Assembly (NCBI GenBank): GCA_022841325.1
Contig: JALHRS010000035.1
Coordinates: forward strand, 1-61,318
DNA: 61,318 bases
DNA from: Lysobacterales bacterium
Lineage (GTDB): Bacteria; Pseudomonadota; Gammaproteobacteria; Xanthomonadales; SZUA-5
Reading direction: 5' to 3'
This document shows, piece by piece, positions 36,850 through 44,924 of this stretch (position 1 is its first letter; the number at the start of each line of letters is the position of its first letter). The position numbers and the translations under genes were made by a program. Under the pieces are notes generated by a model. It saw only the letters and a program-made list of their open reading frames with translations. It did no database searches and had not been told where the DNA came from.

Positions 36850-37560
36850 ATGGCCAGACACCAACTGCTGAACAACATCGACCACAAGGCGCTACGCATC
36901 CTCACCGGCCGCAGCGCGGCACTGGGTGACGGGCTGATGTGCGCACTGACCTTTCCCGACGAGTTCCGCAGCATCCAGGCGCATTACCCGATCGTGTTCC
37001 ACCCGACGGCGGATGGCGCGAGTTTCCAGCCGCTGGCGCTGTTCGGTTTCCGCGAGGGCCAGAATCTGTTCCTGGACGGCGAGCGCTGGGATGCCAGCTA
37101 TGTGCCGATGGTGATCGAAAGAGCCCCCTTCCTGATCGGCCAGAGCGGCGGTGAAGCCGTGATCCACATCGACATGGACAGCCCGCGCGTCAGCAGCAGC
37201 GCGGGCGAGCCGGTGTTCCTGCCACATGGCGGCAGCACCGAGTACCTCGACCGCGTCAATTCCCTGTTGCTGGCCATCCATCAGGGCGTCGCCAGCACGC
37301 CGGCCTTCGTCGATGCCCTGGTGCGCCGTGATCTGCTGGAATCCTTCGTGCTCGACATCGAGCTCGGCGACGGCTCGCAGAACCGCCTCGTGGGCTTCCA
37401 CACCATCAACGAGGAACGATTGCAGGCGCTGCCCGGCAGCGAGCTGGAAGCGCTGGCAAGCAGCGGTCATCTGCTGCCGATCTACATGGCCATCGCCTCG
37501 CTGTCGAATTTCCGCGAACTGATCGAGCGCCAGCAGCGTCTCCACGCCGCCCATGCCTGA
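36850..37560 (+). CDS. SapC family protein
   Basis: 236 aa. The start at 36850 (ATG GCC AGA) gives the usual short N-terminus. Family-typical segments are YPIVFHP, LFGFREGQNLFLDGERWDA, YVPMVIERAPFLIG and ESFVLDIELGDGS near the end. The name derives from an S-layer secretion locus in Campylobacter, but in Lysobacterales and Alteromonadales SapC genes sit beside TonB receptors and halogenase-like genes. No signal peptide or catalytic motif is seen, so it is probably cytoplasmic. The stop overlaps the cupin-8 start by 8 bp, indicating translational coupling and perhaps a complex. Confidence 0.9.
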   Translation: MARHQLLNNIDHKALRILTGRSAALGDGLMCALTFPDEFRSIQAHYPIVFHPTADGASFQPLALFGFREGQNLFLDGERWDASYVPMVIERAPFLIGQSGGEAVIHIDMDSPRVSSSAGEPVFLPHGGSTEYLDRVNSLLLAIHQGVASTPAFVDALVRRDLLESFVLDIELGDGSQNRLVGFHTINEERLQALPGSELEALASSGHLLPIYMAIASLSNFRELIERQQRLHAAHA

Positions 37561-38557
37561 GGCCATCCGCGAACTGCAGCTGGACGATCCCGCCGCGCTC
37601 GGCGATTCCCTGCTGCGCTCCAGCGAACCGCTGCTGCTGCGGGGTCTGGTCAGACATTGGCCGGCGGTCCGCGCCGGGCGCGAATCCGCCGCCGCGGCGA
37701 TGCGTTATCTGGCGGGTTTCTACCGCGGCGAACCGGTGGTGGCCTGGCACGGCGATGCCGACAGCAACGGCCGCTTCTTCTACAACCCCGAATTCAACGG
37801 CTTCAATTTCCGGGTCGAGCGGCAGCGCCTGGATCAGGTGCTGGACCAGATCGGCGCCTGCGCCGACCAGCATCCGGCGCCGGCGATCTACGTCGGCTCG
37901 ACCACCGTGGACACCTGCCTGCCCGGCTTCCGCGCCGACAACGATCTGGCCCTGGGCGGACGCGATCCGCTGGCCAGCATCTGGATCGGCAACCGCAGCC
38001 GCATCGCCGCCCACCACGATGTGCCCGACAACCTCGCCTGCGTGGTCGCCGGCCGCCGCCGCTTCACGCTGTTCCCGCCGGAGCAGATCGGCAATCTCTA
38101 CGTCGGACCGCTGGATTTCACGCCCGCCGGGCAGGCCATCAGTCTGGTCGATTTTTCCGAACCCGATCTGACCCGTTTCCCGCGCTTTGCCGAGGCCCTG
38201 AAGCACGCCCGGGTGGCCGAACTGGAGGCCGGCGATGCGCTGCTGTTACCGAGCATGTGGTGGCACCACGTGGAGGCGCTGGAGCCCTTCAATGTGCTGC
38301 TCAACTACTGGTGGCGGCAATCGCCGGCGTACATGGACACGCCCATGAATGCGCTGATGCTGGCGTTGATGATCGTGCGCGATCTGCCGGCGGTGGAGCG
38401 TCAGGCCTGGCAGCAGATGTTCGACCACTATGTGTTCGACGCCGATGAGCACACCGCCGCGCACATCCCCGCGCACGCGCGCGGCGTGCTCGCGACCATG
38501 GACGCCGACGCCACCCGCAGCCTGCGCGCGCGGCTGCTGAAGCGCCTGAATCGATAG
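37553..38557 (+). CDS. Cupin-8/JmjC-type Fe(II)/2-oxoglutarate oxygenase
   Basis: 334 aa. The cupin core has the HxD iron pair His154-Asp156 in AHHDVPDN and a distal His (238 or 239) in MWWHHVEAL. The basic segment RRRFTLFPPEQ after the first motif suits 2-oxoglutarate binding, and SEPLLLRGLVRHWP is the usual cupin-8 opening. This fold includes protein hydroxylases (FIH type) and tRNA hydroxylases. It overlaps sapC by 8 bp and ends 11 bp before the second halogenase, so all are one operon. The substrate is unknown; a protein or peptide residue is a reasonable guess from the family. Confidence 0.88.
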   Translation: MPEAIRELQLDDPAALGDSLLRSSEPLLLRGLVRHWPAVRAGRESAAAAMRYLAGFYRGEPVVAWHGDADSNGRFFYNPEFNGFNFRVERQRLDQVLDQIGACADQHPAPAIYVGSTTVDTCLPGFRADNDLALGGRDPLASIWIGNRSRIAAHHDVPDNLACVVAGRRRFTLFPPEQIGNLYVGPLDFTPAGQAISLVDFSEPDLTRFPRFAEALKHARVAELEAGDALLLPSMWWHHVEALEPFNVLLNYWWRQSPAYMDTPMNALMLALMIVRDLPAVERQAWQQMFDHYVFDADEHTAAHIPAHARGVLATMDADATRSLRARLLKRLNR

Positions 38558-38568
38558 AGGAAGCAGAG

Positions 38569-40059
38569 ATGGAAGCTCAGAAGGTCAAGCGCGTCGTCAT
38601 CGCCGGAGGCGGCACCGCGGGCTGGATGGCGGCGGCTGCGGTATCGAAGATTCTCGGGCGGCAGCTGGACATCAAGCTGATCGAGTCCGACGAAATCGCC
38701 ACCGTCGGCGTCGGTGAAGCCACCATCCCGACCCTCATCACCTTCCATCGTCTGCTCGACATCCATGAGCAGCAGTTCATGGCCGCGACCAATGCCACCT
38801 TCAAGCTCGGCATCCGCTTCGAGAACTGGCGCGATCGCGGCCTCGATTACATCCATTCCTTCGGCCTGACCGGCACCGACCACTGGACTGCCGGCTTCCA
38901 GCACTTCTGGCTCAAGGGCCGCGAACGCGGGCTGGCGGGTGACTACGGCGACTATTGCCTGGAGCTCAAGGCCGCGCTGGAGAGCCGCTTCGCCCATTTG
39001 CCGCGCGGAGGCATGAACTATGCATTCCACCTGGATGCCGGCCTTTACGCTCGCTTCCTGCGCCAGTTCAGCGAGGGCTATGGCGTCCAGCGCATCGAAG
39101 GCAAGATCGTCGAGGTGCGCACCGATGCCGAATCGGGCCACATCCGCAGCCTGCGCCTGGATTCAGGAGCCGAGATCGAGGGCGATCTGTTCATCGATTG
39201 CACCGGTTTTCGCGCCCTGCTGATCGAGAAGACGCTGAACATCGGCTATGAGGACTGGTCACACTGGCTGTTCTGCGACAGCGCGGTGGCGGTGCAGACC
39301 GATTCGGTCGCTCCGGCCTTGCCCTATACCCGCTCCATCGCCCACGGTGCCGGCTGGCAATGGCGGATTCCGCTGCAACACCGGGTCGGCAACGGCCTGG
39401 TCTACAGCAGCCGTTACATCGACGATGAGCAGGCGCGGGCCACGCTGATGGGCAATATCGAGGGCCAGACCCGCACCGAGCCGCGGGTGATCCGCTTCCG
39501 TCCCGGACAGCGCCGGCAGACCTGGGCCAGGAACTGCGTGGCCATCGGCCTGTCCAGCGGCTTTCTGGAGCCGCTGGAATCGACCAGCATCCATCTGATC
39601 CAGCGCGGCATCATCCGGCTGATGCAGATGTTTCCCGGCAATGGCATCCGTCAGACCGACATCGACGAATACAATCAGCAGACCCGCGCCGAAATCGAGC
39701 ACATCCGCGATTTCATCGTGCTGCACTACCACGTGACCGAACGCCAGGACACGCCCTTCTGGCGCGCCTGCCGCGAGCTCGACATTCCGCCCAGCCTGCG
39801 TCACCGCATCGAGCTGTTCCGCCAGACCGGTCGGGTCTTCCGGGTACCGAACGAGCTCTTCGCCGAGAATTCCTGGATCCAGGTCATGCTCGGCCAGGGC
39901 ATCACCCCCGAGCAGCACCATCCGGTCGCCGACCTGATGGGCGATGCCGAACTCTCAGGCTTTCTCGAAGGCATCCGCAAACAGGTGGCCATGAGCCTGC
40001 GCCAGCTGCCCGCCCACCAGGAATACGTCGAGCGCTACTGCCCGATGGCGAAGGCTTGA
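38569..40059 (+). CDS. Flavin-dependent tryptophan halogenase-like protein (second paralogue)
   Basis: 496 aa; the start follows AGAGGAAG. FAD-binding GGGTAGW is at residues 13-19. The catalytic Lys79 lies in ATFKLGIRFENW, exactly at the PrnA number, Glu334 in SGFLEPLEST, and the halogenase signature is intact as WQWRIP. On motifs this copy looks more canonical than the first paralogue. It is the last gene of the receptor-linked cluster. No NRPS, PKS or tryptophan-biosynthesis genes are near, so a natural-product role is not indicated; action within sugar uptake or receptor modification is speculation. Confidence 0.92.
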   Translation: MEAQKVKRVVIAGGGTAGWMAAAAVSKILGRQLDIKLIESDEIATVGVGEATIPTLITFHRLLDIHEQQFMAATNATFKLGIRFENWRDRGLDYIHSFGLTGTDHWTAGFQHFWLKGRERGLAGDYGDYCLELKAALESRFAHLPRGGMNYAFHLDAGLYARFLRQFSEGYGVQRIEGKIVEVRTDAESGHIRSLRLDSGAEIEGDLFIDCTGFRALLIEKTLNIGYEDWSHWLFCDSAVAVQTDSVAPALPYTRSIAHGAGWQWRIPLQHRVGNGLVYSSRYIDDEQARATLMGNIEGQTRTEPRVIRFRPGQRRQTWARNCVAIGLSSGFLEPLESTSIHLIQRGIIRLMQMFPGNGIRQTDIDEYNQQTRAEIEHIRDFIVLHYHVTERQDTPFWRACRELDIPPSLRHRIELFRQTGRVFRVPNELFAENSWIQVMLGQGITPEQHHPVADLMGDAELSGFLEGIRKQVAMSLRQLPAHQEYVERYCPMAKA

Positions 40060-40074
40060 TGCTCGGCAAGCACG

Positions 40075-40288
40075 TATCGCCAAAGCCAAGCCAGAGCAGC
40101 GGAGCAAGCTCCGCTCTACCAGAGCGTCGGCGTTCGAGGCCTTTGTAGTGCCGAGCTTGCTCGGCAGGAACTGCGGCCTTTCGCATCAAGACCAGCCCAG
40201 CCAAGGCCGCGGAGCAAGCTCCGCTCTACCAGAGCGTCTGGTGTACGAGGCTCTGGTAGTGCCGAGCTTGCTCGGCAGGGATTGCGCG
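40075..40288. repeat. Two-copy GGAGCAAGCTCCGC / GCCGAGCTTGCTCGGC element
   Basis: The unit GCGGAGCAAGCTCCGCTCTAC ... TAGTGCCGAGCTTGCTCGGCA is repeated with a 110-bp period (GGAGCAAGCT at 40101 and 40211). Each half is itself a hairpin. It fills the gap between the convergent halogenase and rho genes and could stop transcription from both sides, although no T tracts follow. Confidence 0.85.
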
Positions 40289-40291
40289 TCC

Positions 40292-41557
40292 TCAGCCCTG
40301 CCGCTTCATCGACTGGAAGAACTCGTCGTTGGACTTGGTGCTCTTCATCTTGTCGAGCATGAATTCCATCGCCGCGGTCTCGTCCATCGAGTGCAGCAGC
40401 TTGCGCAGGATCCAGATCTTCTGCAGCGGCTCGGCGGCCAGCAGCAACTCCTCGCGGCGGGTGCCGGAGCGGTTGATGTTGATGGCGGGGTAGATGCGCT
40501 TCTCGGCGATACGACGTTCCAGATGCACTTCCATGTTGCCGGTGCCCTTGAACTCTTCGTAGATGACCTCGTCCATCTTCGAACCGGTCTCGACCAGCGC
40601 CGTACCGAGAATGGTCAGCGAACCGCCTTCCTCGACCTTGCGCGCGGCACCGAAGAAACGCTTCGGGCGCTGCAGGGCGTTGGCGTCGACGCCGCCGGAC
40701 AGCACCTTGCCCGACGAGGGCACCACGGTGTTGTAGGCGCGCGCCAGACGGGTGATCGAATCGAGCAGGATGATGACATCGCGCTTGTGCTCGACCAGTC
40801 GCTTGGCCCGTTCGATCACCATTTCCGCGACCTGCACGTGGCGGGCGGCCGGTTCATCGAAGGTGGAGCTGATGACTTCACCGGTGCGCACCATGCGCTG
40901 CATCTCGGTGACTTCTTCCGGGCGCTCGTCGATCAGGAGCACGATCAGATGGCTTTCCGGATGGTTGGCCATCAGCGCCTGGGCGACGTTCTGCAGCATC
41001 ATCGTCTTGCCGGCCTTGGGCGGCGACACGATCAATCCACGCTGGCCCTTGCCCACCGGCGACATCAGGTCCATGACCCGTCCGGTGATGTCCTCGGCCG
41101 AACCGTTGCCGCGCTCCAGGTTGTAGCGCACGGTCGGGTAGTAGGGCGTCAGGTTCTCGAACAGAACCTGGTTCTTCTTCGATTCCGGTGGCTCGTCATT
41201 GATGTCGTCCACCTTGAGCAGGGCGAAATAGCGCTCGCCTTCCTTGGGTGGTCTCACCTTGCCGCGGATGTAATCGCCGGTACGCAGATTGAAGCGGCGA
41301 ATCTGGCTGGGGCTGATGTAGACATCATCGGGGCCGGCCAGGTAGGAGGTATCGACGGCGCGCAGAAAGCCGAATCCATCCTGGAGTATTTCCAGCACGC
41401 CTTCGCCGGAAATGGATTCTCCGGATTTGGCGTGGGCCTTGAGAATGGCGAAGATGACTTCCTGCTTGCGGGCCCGGGCGACGCCTTCGATTTGCATCGC
41501 GTCGGCCATTTCCAGGAGTTCTTCTACGGATTTCCGCTTCAGTTCGGATAGATGCAT
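40292..41557 (-). CDS. rho: Transcription termination factor Rho
   Basis: 421 aa, the standard length. The N-terminal helical and cold-shock RNA-binding domain (about residues 1-125) includes [20 protein letters not shown], with the primary RNA site. The hexameric helicase domain has Walker A SPPKAGKT, Walker [11 protein letters not shown], and the Q/R-loop region with [20 protein letters not shown]. There is no large insertion. It terminates untranslated transcripts genome-wide. The order rho-trxA with rhlB divergent matches the classical gammaproteobacterial arrangement. Confidence 0.98.
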   Translation of the reverse strand: MHLSELKRKSVEELLEMADAMQIEGVARARKQEVIFAILKAHAKSGESISGEGVLEILQDGFGFLRAVDTSYLAGPDDVYISPSQIRRFNLRTGDYIRGKVRPPKEGERYFALLKVDDINDEPPESKKNQVLFENLTPYYPTVRYNLERGNGSAEDITGRVMDLMSPVGKGQRGLIVSPPKAGKTMMLQNVAQALMANHPESHLIVLLIDERPEEVTEMQRMVRTGEVISSTFDEPAARHVQVAEMVIERAKRLVEHKRDVIILLDSITRLARAYNTVVPSSGKVLSGGVDANALQRPKRFFGAARKVEEGGSLTILGTALVETGSKMDEVIYEEFKGTGNMEVHLERRIAEKRIYPAININRSGTRREELLLAAEPLQKIWILRKLLHSMDETAAMEFMLDKMKSTKSNDEFFQSMKRQG

Positions 41558-41757
41558 AGGATTTGCTGAGAGGCGCCTTGAGATTGGGCGTTAGGAGTGA
41601 CGCGGAGTTTGCGCGGATCGCGCGATCAGGCCATCGAGTCGGACGCAGTGCGTCGATCGAGAGCCGTGGATATCGGAGCAGACAGCACTCAAGCCGGGTT
41701 CGGCGAGCGCGATGAACCGAAAGTTAGCATGCCGAATGTGGCGAGGTCTAGCGTTGA

Positions 41758-41945
41758 GAGCGGCATCTGGCAAATGGCGGGTAGCGATTGGGGCGCTTCA
41801 TGCAGCCGAACGGGTGAAGCACGCAGCCCGCAGCGGCAAGACCCGGGCCGTGGCCACGGAGCCCCTCGTTCGCCTCGTCGCACCGGCAACGCGCCCCAAT
41901 CGCCAACAGCCAGTTGCCATCCGCCAGCTGCCAGCTGCCAGCCTC
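41758..41945. repeat. Inverted-repeat element splitting trxA from rho
   Basis: CTGGCAAATGGCGGGTAGCG with GATTGGGGCG on the left pairs imperfectly with CGCCCCAATCGCC and CAGTTGCCATCCGCCAG on the right. It ends in CAGCTGCCAGCTGCCAG at the trxA stop. The rest of the 386-bp gap (41558-41757) would hold the rho promoter; no firm boxes were identified. Confidence 0.75.
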
Positions 41946-42270
41946 AGATCGCCTTGGCCACAAACTGCGCCAGCTGGCTCTTGCTGATGGCACCGATCTG
42001 GGTGGAATGCACCTGCCCGTTCTTGAACATCATGAAGGTCGGCAGGCCGCGCACGCGAAACTGGTTGGCGATGGCGGGAAAGGCCTCGACATTGACCTTG
42101 GCCACCTTGACCTTGCCTTCCAGTTCGCTCGCCAGTTCCTTCAGCAAGGGATCCATGCGTTTGCACGGTTCGCACCACTCGGCCCAGAAATCCACCAGCA
42201 CCGGCATATCGGATTGCAACACCGACGCATCGAAATCACTGCTGCCCAGTTGGGAAATGGCTTCGCTCAC
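41944..42270 (-). CDS. trxA: Thioredoxin with WCEPC active site
   Basis: 108 aa from a GTG start at 42270, with GGAG nine bases upstream. The thioredoxin fold is complete: VLVDFWAEWCEPCKRMDPLL (buried Asp and redox dithiol) and the cis-Pro loop RGLPTFMMFKNG. The dipeptide between the cysteines is Glu-Pro instead of the near-universal Gly-Pro of TrxA. It should reduce cytosolic disulfides, but the changed dipeptide may shift its redox potential. It lies between rhlB (divergent) and rho (same strand), as in E. coli, but separated from rho by a repeat. Confidence 0.93.
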   Translation of the reverse strand: MSEAISQLGSSDFDASVLQSDMPVLVDFWAEWCEPCKRMDPLLKELASELEGKVKVAKVNVEAFPAIANQFRVRGLPTFMMFKNGQVHSTQIGAISKSQLAQFVAKAI

Positions 42271-42587
42271 TGCGCTACTCCAGCTATACAGGGGTGTATT
42301 GGGATAAACTCGCACCGGCCAGTGTCTACAGCGATGGCTCCGCAACTCGGGGAGACAGCGTTGAACCTCGCTGGGGCGAGCGAAGTGTGGTGACTCCTTC
42401 GTTCGTTTTCAACCCATGATGTTCCACTTGCGGACTGTACGCAGTCCAGGAGGATAGGGGCAAGGTGTTGATCGAAAAGGATTTCATGGCTCCGTCGCAA
42501 CATTTTCCGACGAGCCTGACCATGCCGGCATGCAGACGCGCTGTACTGCGCGCAGTGTCGGCTTCACGACATGGACTGCATGGATAG

Positions 42588-43994
42588 ATGACCGAACGCA
42601 CACTGACTGATCTCGATTTCGACAGCCTGGGCTTGCACCCGACCCTGTCCCAAGGCCTGCACGACGCCGGCTTTACCCGCCTGACGCCGATTCAGGCGCT
42701 GACGCTCCCGGAAACCCTGAAGAATTTCGACGTCGCCGGCCAGGCCCAGACCGGCACCGGCAAGACCGCCGCATTCCTGGTGACCCTGATGCAGCGACTG
42801 TTGTCGGTCGAAGCTCGACCGGAACGGCGCATACAGGACCCACGCGCCGTGATCCTGGCACCCACCCGCGAGCTGGCCATCCAGATTCACAAGGATGCGG
42901 TGCAGCTCGGCGGCCAGACCGGTTTGCGCCTGGGGCTGGTCTATGGCGGCGTCGATTATGAAAAGCAGCGCGCCCAGTTTGCCGAAGGCTGCGATGTGCT
43001 GATCGGCACGCCCGGGCGGCTGATGGATTACCTCAAGCAGCACGTGTTCAGTCTGCGCTCGATCGAGGTCGTGGTGCTCGACGAAGCCGATCGCATGTTC
43101 GATCTCGGCTTCATCAAGGACATCCGCTACCTGATGCGCAAGATGCCGCCGCCGGCCGAGCGCCAGGGCCTGCTGTTCTCGGCCACGCTGTCGCACCGGG
43201 TGCTGGAGCTCGCCTACGAGCACATGAACAGCCCGAAGACGCTGAAAGTGGAAACCGACACGGTGACCACCGCGCGCGTCAGCCAGTGCGTGTACTTCCC
43301 GGCCACCGACGAGAAGCTGCCGCTGCTGCTGGGTTTGCTGTCGCGCATGGACGCACCGCGCACCATCGTCTTCGTCAACACCAAGTTTGCGGCCGAGCAG
43401 ATCCATGAGCGCCTGGAGAAGCACGGGCTGCCCAGTGCGATCCTGTCCGGCGATGTGCCGCAACACAAACGGCAGTCGCTGCTGGGACGTTTCCAGCGCA
43501 GCGAGGTGGCGATCCTGGTCGCGACCGACGTCGCCGCGCGTGGTCTGCACATCCCCGACGTCAGCCACGTCTTCAACTACGATCTGCCACAGGACGCCGA
43601 GGACTATGTGCACCGCATCGGCCGCACGGCGCGCTTCGGTGCCAGCGGCGATGCCATCAGTTTCGCCTGCGAGCGCTACGCCATCGGCCTGCCGGACATC
43701 GAGGCCTTCATCGGCCAGCGCATCCCGGTGGAACCGATCACCAATGAGCTGCTGGCCGATGTGCCGCCGCTGAAGATGACCCGGCCGCGCGGTTCCGGCA
43801 AGCCCGGTGGTCAGCGTCGCGACGGCGGTCGCAGTGGCAGTGGTAGTGGCAGTGGCGGCAAGGGTCGTGATGGCGGTCGCAGCCGCAGCGGTTCCGGTGG
43901 CGGTTCCAGGCGCGGCCCGAAACCGGCCACGGCCGAGGGCGCCAGCGCGGCGCCGGCGGCAACGCCGCCTGCAGACAGCAGCAGCGAGTCCTGA
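42588..43994 (+). CDS. rhlB: DEAD-box ATP-dependent RNA helicase RhlB
   Basis: 468 aa. Helicase motifs are in order: Q motif [37 protein letters not shown] in [13 protein letters not shown] in [17 protein letters not shown] and [10 protein letters not shown]. The C-terminal 70 residues are a low-complexity Gly/Ser/Arg tail, as in RNA-binding RhlB orthologues. It unwinds structured RNA, in many relatives within the RNase E degradosome. The pairing with divergent trxA-rho supports the RhlB call over other DEAD-box paralogues. It ends 3 bp before gspC. The 317-bp gap to trxA (42271-42587) holds both promoters but no other gene. Confidence 0.95.
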   Translation: MTERTLTDLDFDSLGLHPTLSQGLHDAGFTRLTPIQALTLPETLKNFDVAGQAQTGTGKTAAFLVTLMQRLLSVEARPERRIQDPRAVILAPTRELAIQIHKDAVQLGGQTGLRLGLVYGGVDYEKQRAQFAEGCDVLIGTPGRLMDYLKQHVFSLRSIEVVVLDEADRMFDLGFIKDIRYLMRKMPPPAERQGLLFSATLSHRVLELAYEHMNSPKTLKVETDTVTTARVSQCVYFPATDEKLPLLLGLLSRMDAPRTIVFVNTKFAAEQIHERLEKHGLPSAILSGDVPQHKRQSLLGRFQRSEVAILVATDVAARGLHIPDVSHVFNYDLPQDAEDYVHRIGRTARFGASGDAISFACERYAIGLPDIEAFIGQRIPVEPITNELLADVPPLKMTRPRGSGKPGGQRRDGGRSGSGSGSGGKGRDGGRSRSGSGGGSRRGPKPATAEGASAAPAATPPADSSSES

Positions 43995-43997
43995 ACC

Positions 43998-44924
43998 ATG
44001 AGCGCTGTCCTCAGCCTGCCGCGACTGACCACGAGCCGCTGGCTGCCGGCGCTGGTGATCGCGCTGGCGGCGCTGTGGATGCTGCTCAGCGTGACCCGGC
44101 TGCTGTGGCACTGGCTGACGCCCGAAACCGAGTACGTGCCCGAGCTGCCGGCCAAGGGCACCATCACCGGTGCCGAGTCGCGACTGTCACTGGCGCAGTT
44201 CCGGCTGTTCGGCAGCGTCGTCGATCCGGCCGGCGGGGCCTATGCCGATGCCCCGGACACCGCGCTCAAGCTGACTTTGCGCGGTACCAATTCGCATCAT
44301 GATCAGCAGTTCGCGCGCGCCGTCATCGCCGACGAGCAGCAGAGCGAGAAGATCTACAAGGTCGGCGACCAGTTCGGCAATGGCGTCAATGTCCAGGCCA
44401 TCTATCCGGATCGCGTGGTCCTGAACGCCGCCGGTCGCATCGAGGTGCTGCGTCTGCGCCAGCCCGGCAGCGGCATGGCGGCCGGCAACAATCGCCAGCC
44501 CGATCCGCGCTCGGTGGTCACGCCGGGCAGCAATGGTCTGGTCGGTCTGAACGCGATGACGCCCTCGGCCCCGGGCAGCGTCAATCCCATGGCCATGGTG
44601 ACCGCACCGATAGACTGGGAAGCCGTGCGTCAGCAGGCCATCGCCGATCCCAGCAGCATCGCCAAGGCCTTCAGCGTGCTGCCGGTCATGATCGACGGCA
44701 AGCTTGCCGGCGTGCGGGTCAGCTCGAATACCTACGGTGCTCAGCTGGCCGAGGCCGGCTTGAAGCCAGACGACATTGTCACAGCCGTCAACGGCAGCCC
44801 CCTCGACAGCATCGAGGCCGGCTATGCCGCACTGGATTCCCTGAAAACCGCCGGAGCCGTGACCCTGACCGTCCGACGCGACGGCGCGGAGAAAACGCTG
44901 CCGGCGATACGGATGCCGCAATGA
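43998..44924 (+). CDS. gspC: Type II secretion system protein C
   Basis: 308 aa. A single N-terminal transmembrane helix (about residues 17-42) is followed by the periplasmic HR domain (about 55-155, with LFGSV, LKLTLRGT and VVLNAAGRIEVLRL) and a C-terminal PDZ domain (about 205-305, with LKPDDIVTAVNGSPLDS). GspC links the inner-membrane platform to the secretin GspD and takes part in substrate choice. It sits directly after rhlB and overlaps gspD as ATGA. Confidence 0.95.
   Translation: MSAVLSLPRLTTSRWLPALVIALAALWMLLSVTRLLWHWLTPETEYVPELPAKGTITGAESRLSLAQFRLFGSVVDPAGGAYADAPDTALKLTLRGTNSHHDQQFARAVIADEQQSEKIYKVGDQFGNGVNVQAIYPDRVVLNAAGRIEVLRLRQPGSGMAAGNNRQPDPRSVVTPGSNGLVGLNAMTPSAPGSVNPMAMVTAPIDWEAVRQQAIADPSSIAKAFSVLPVMIDGKLAGVRVSSNTYGAQLAEAGLKPDDIVTAVNGSPLDSIEAGYAALDSLKTAGAVTLTVRRDGAEKTLPAIRMPQ

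Noticed and set aside
35252..40059. Halogenated natural-product gene cluster
   Set aside because: Two halogenase-like genes suggest it, but there is no NRPS, PKS, RiPP precursor, tryptophan-biosynthesis or resistance gene nearby. The sugar-receptor context fits better.
42564..44111. 515-codon minus-strand frame opposite rhlB
   Set aside because: Shadow of a helicase with all DEAD-box motifs.
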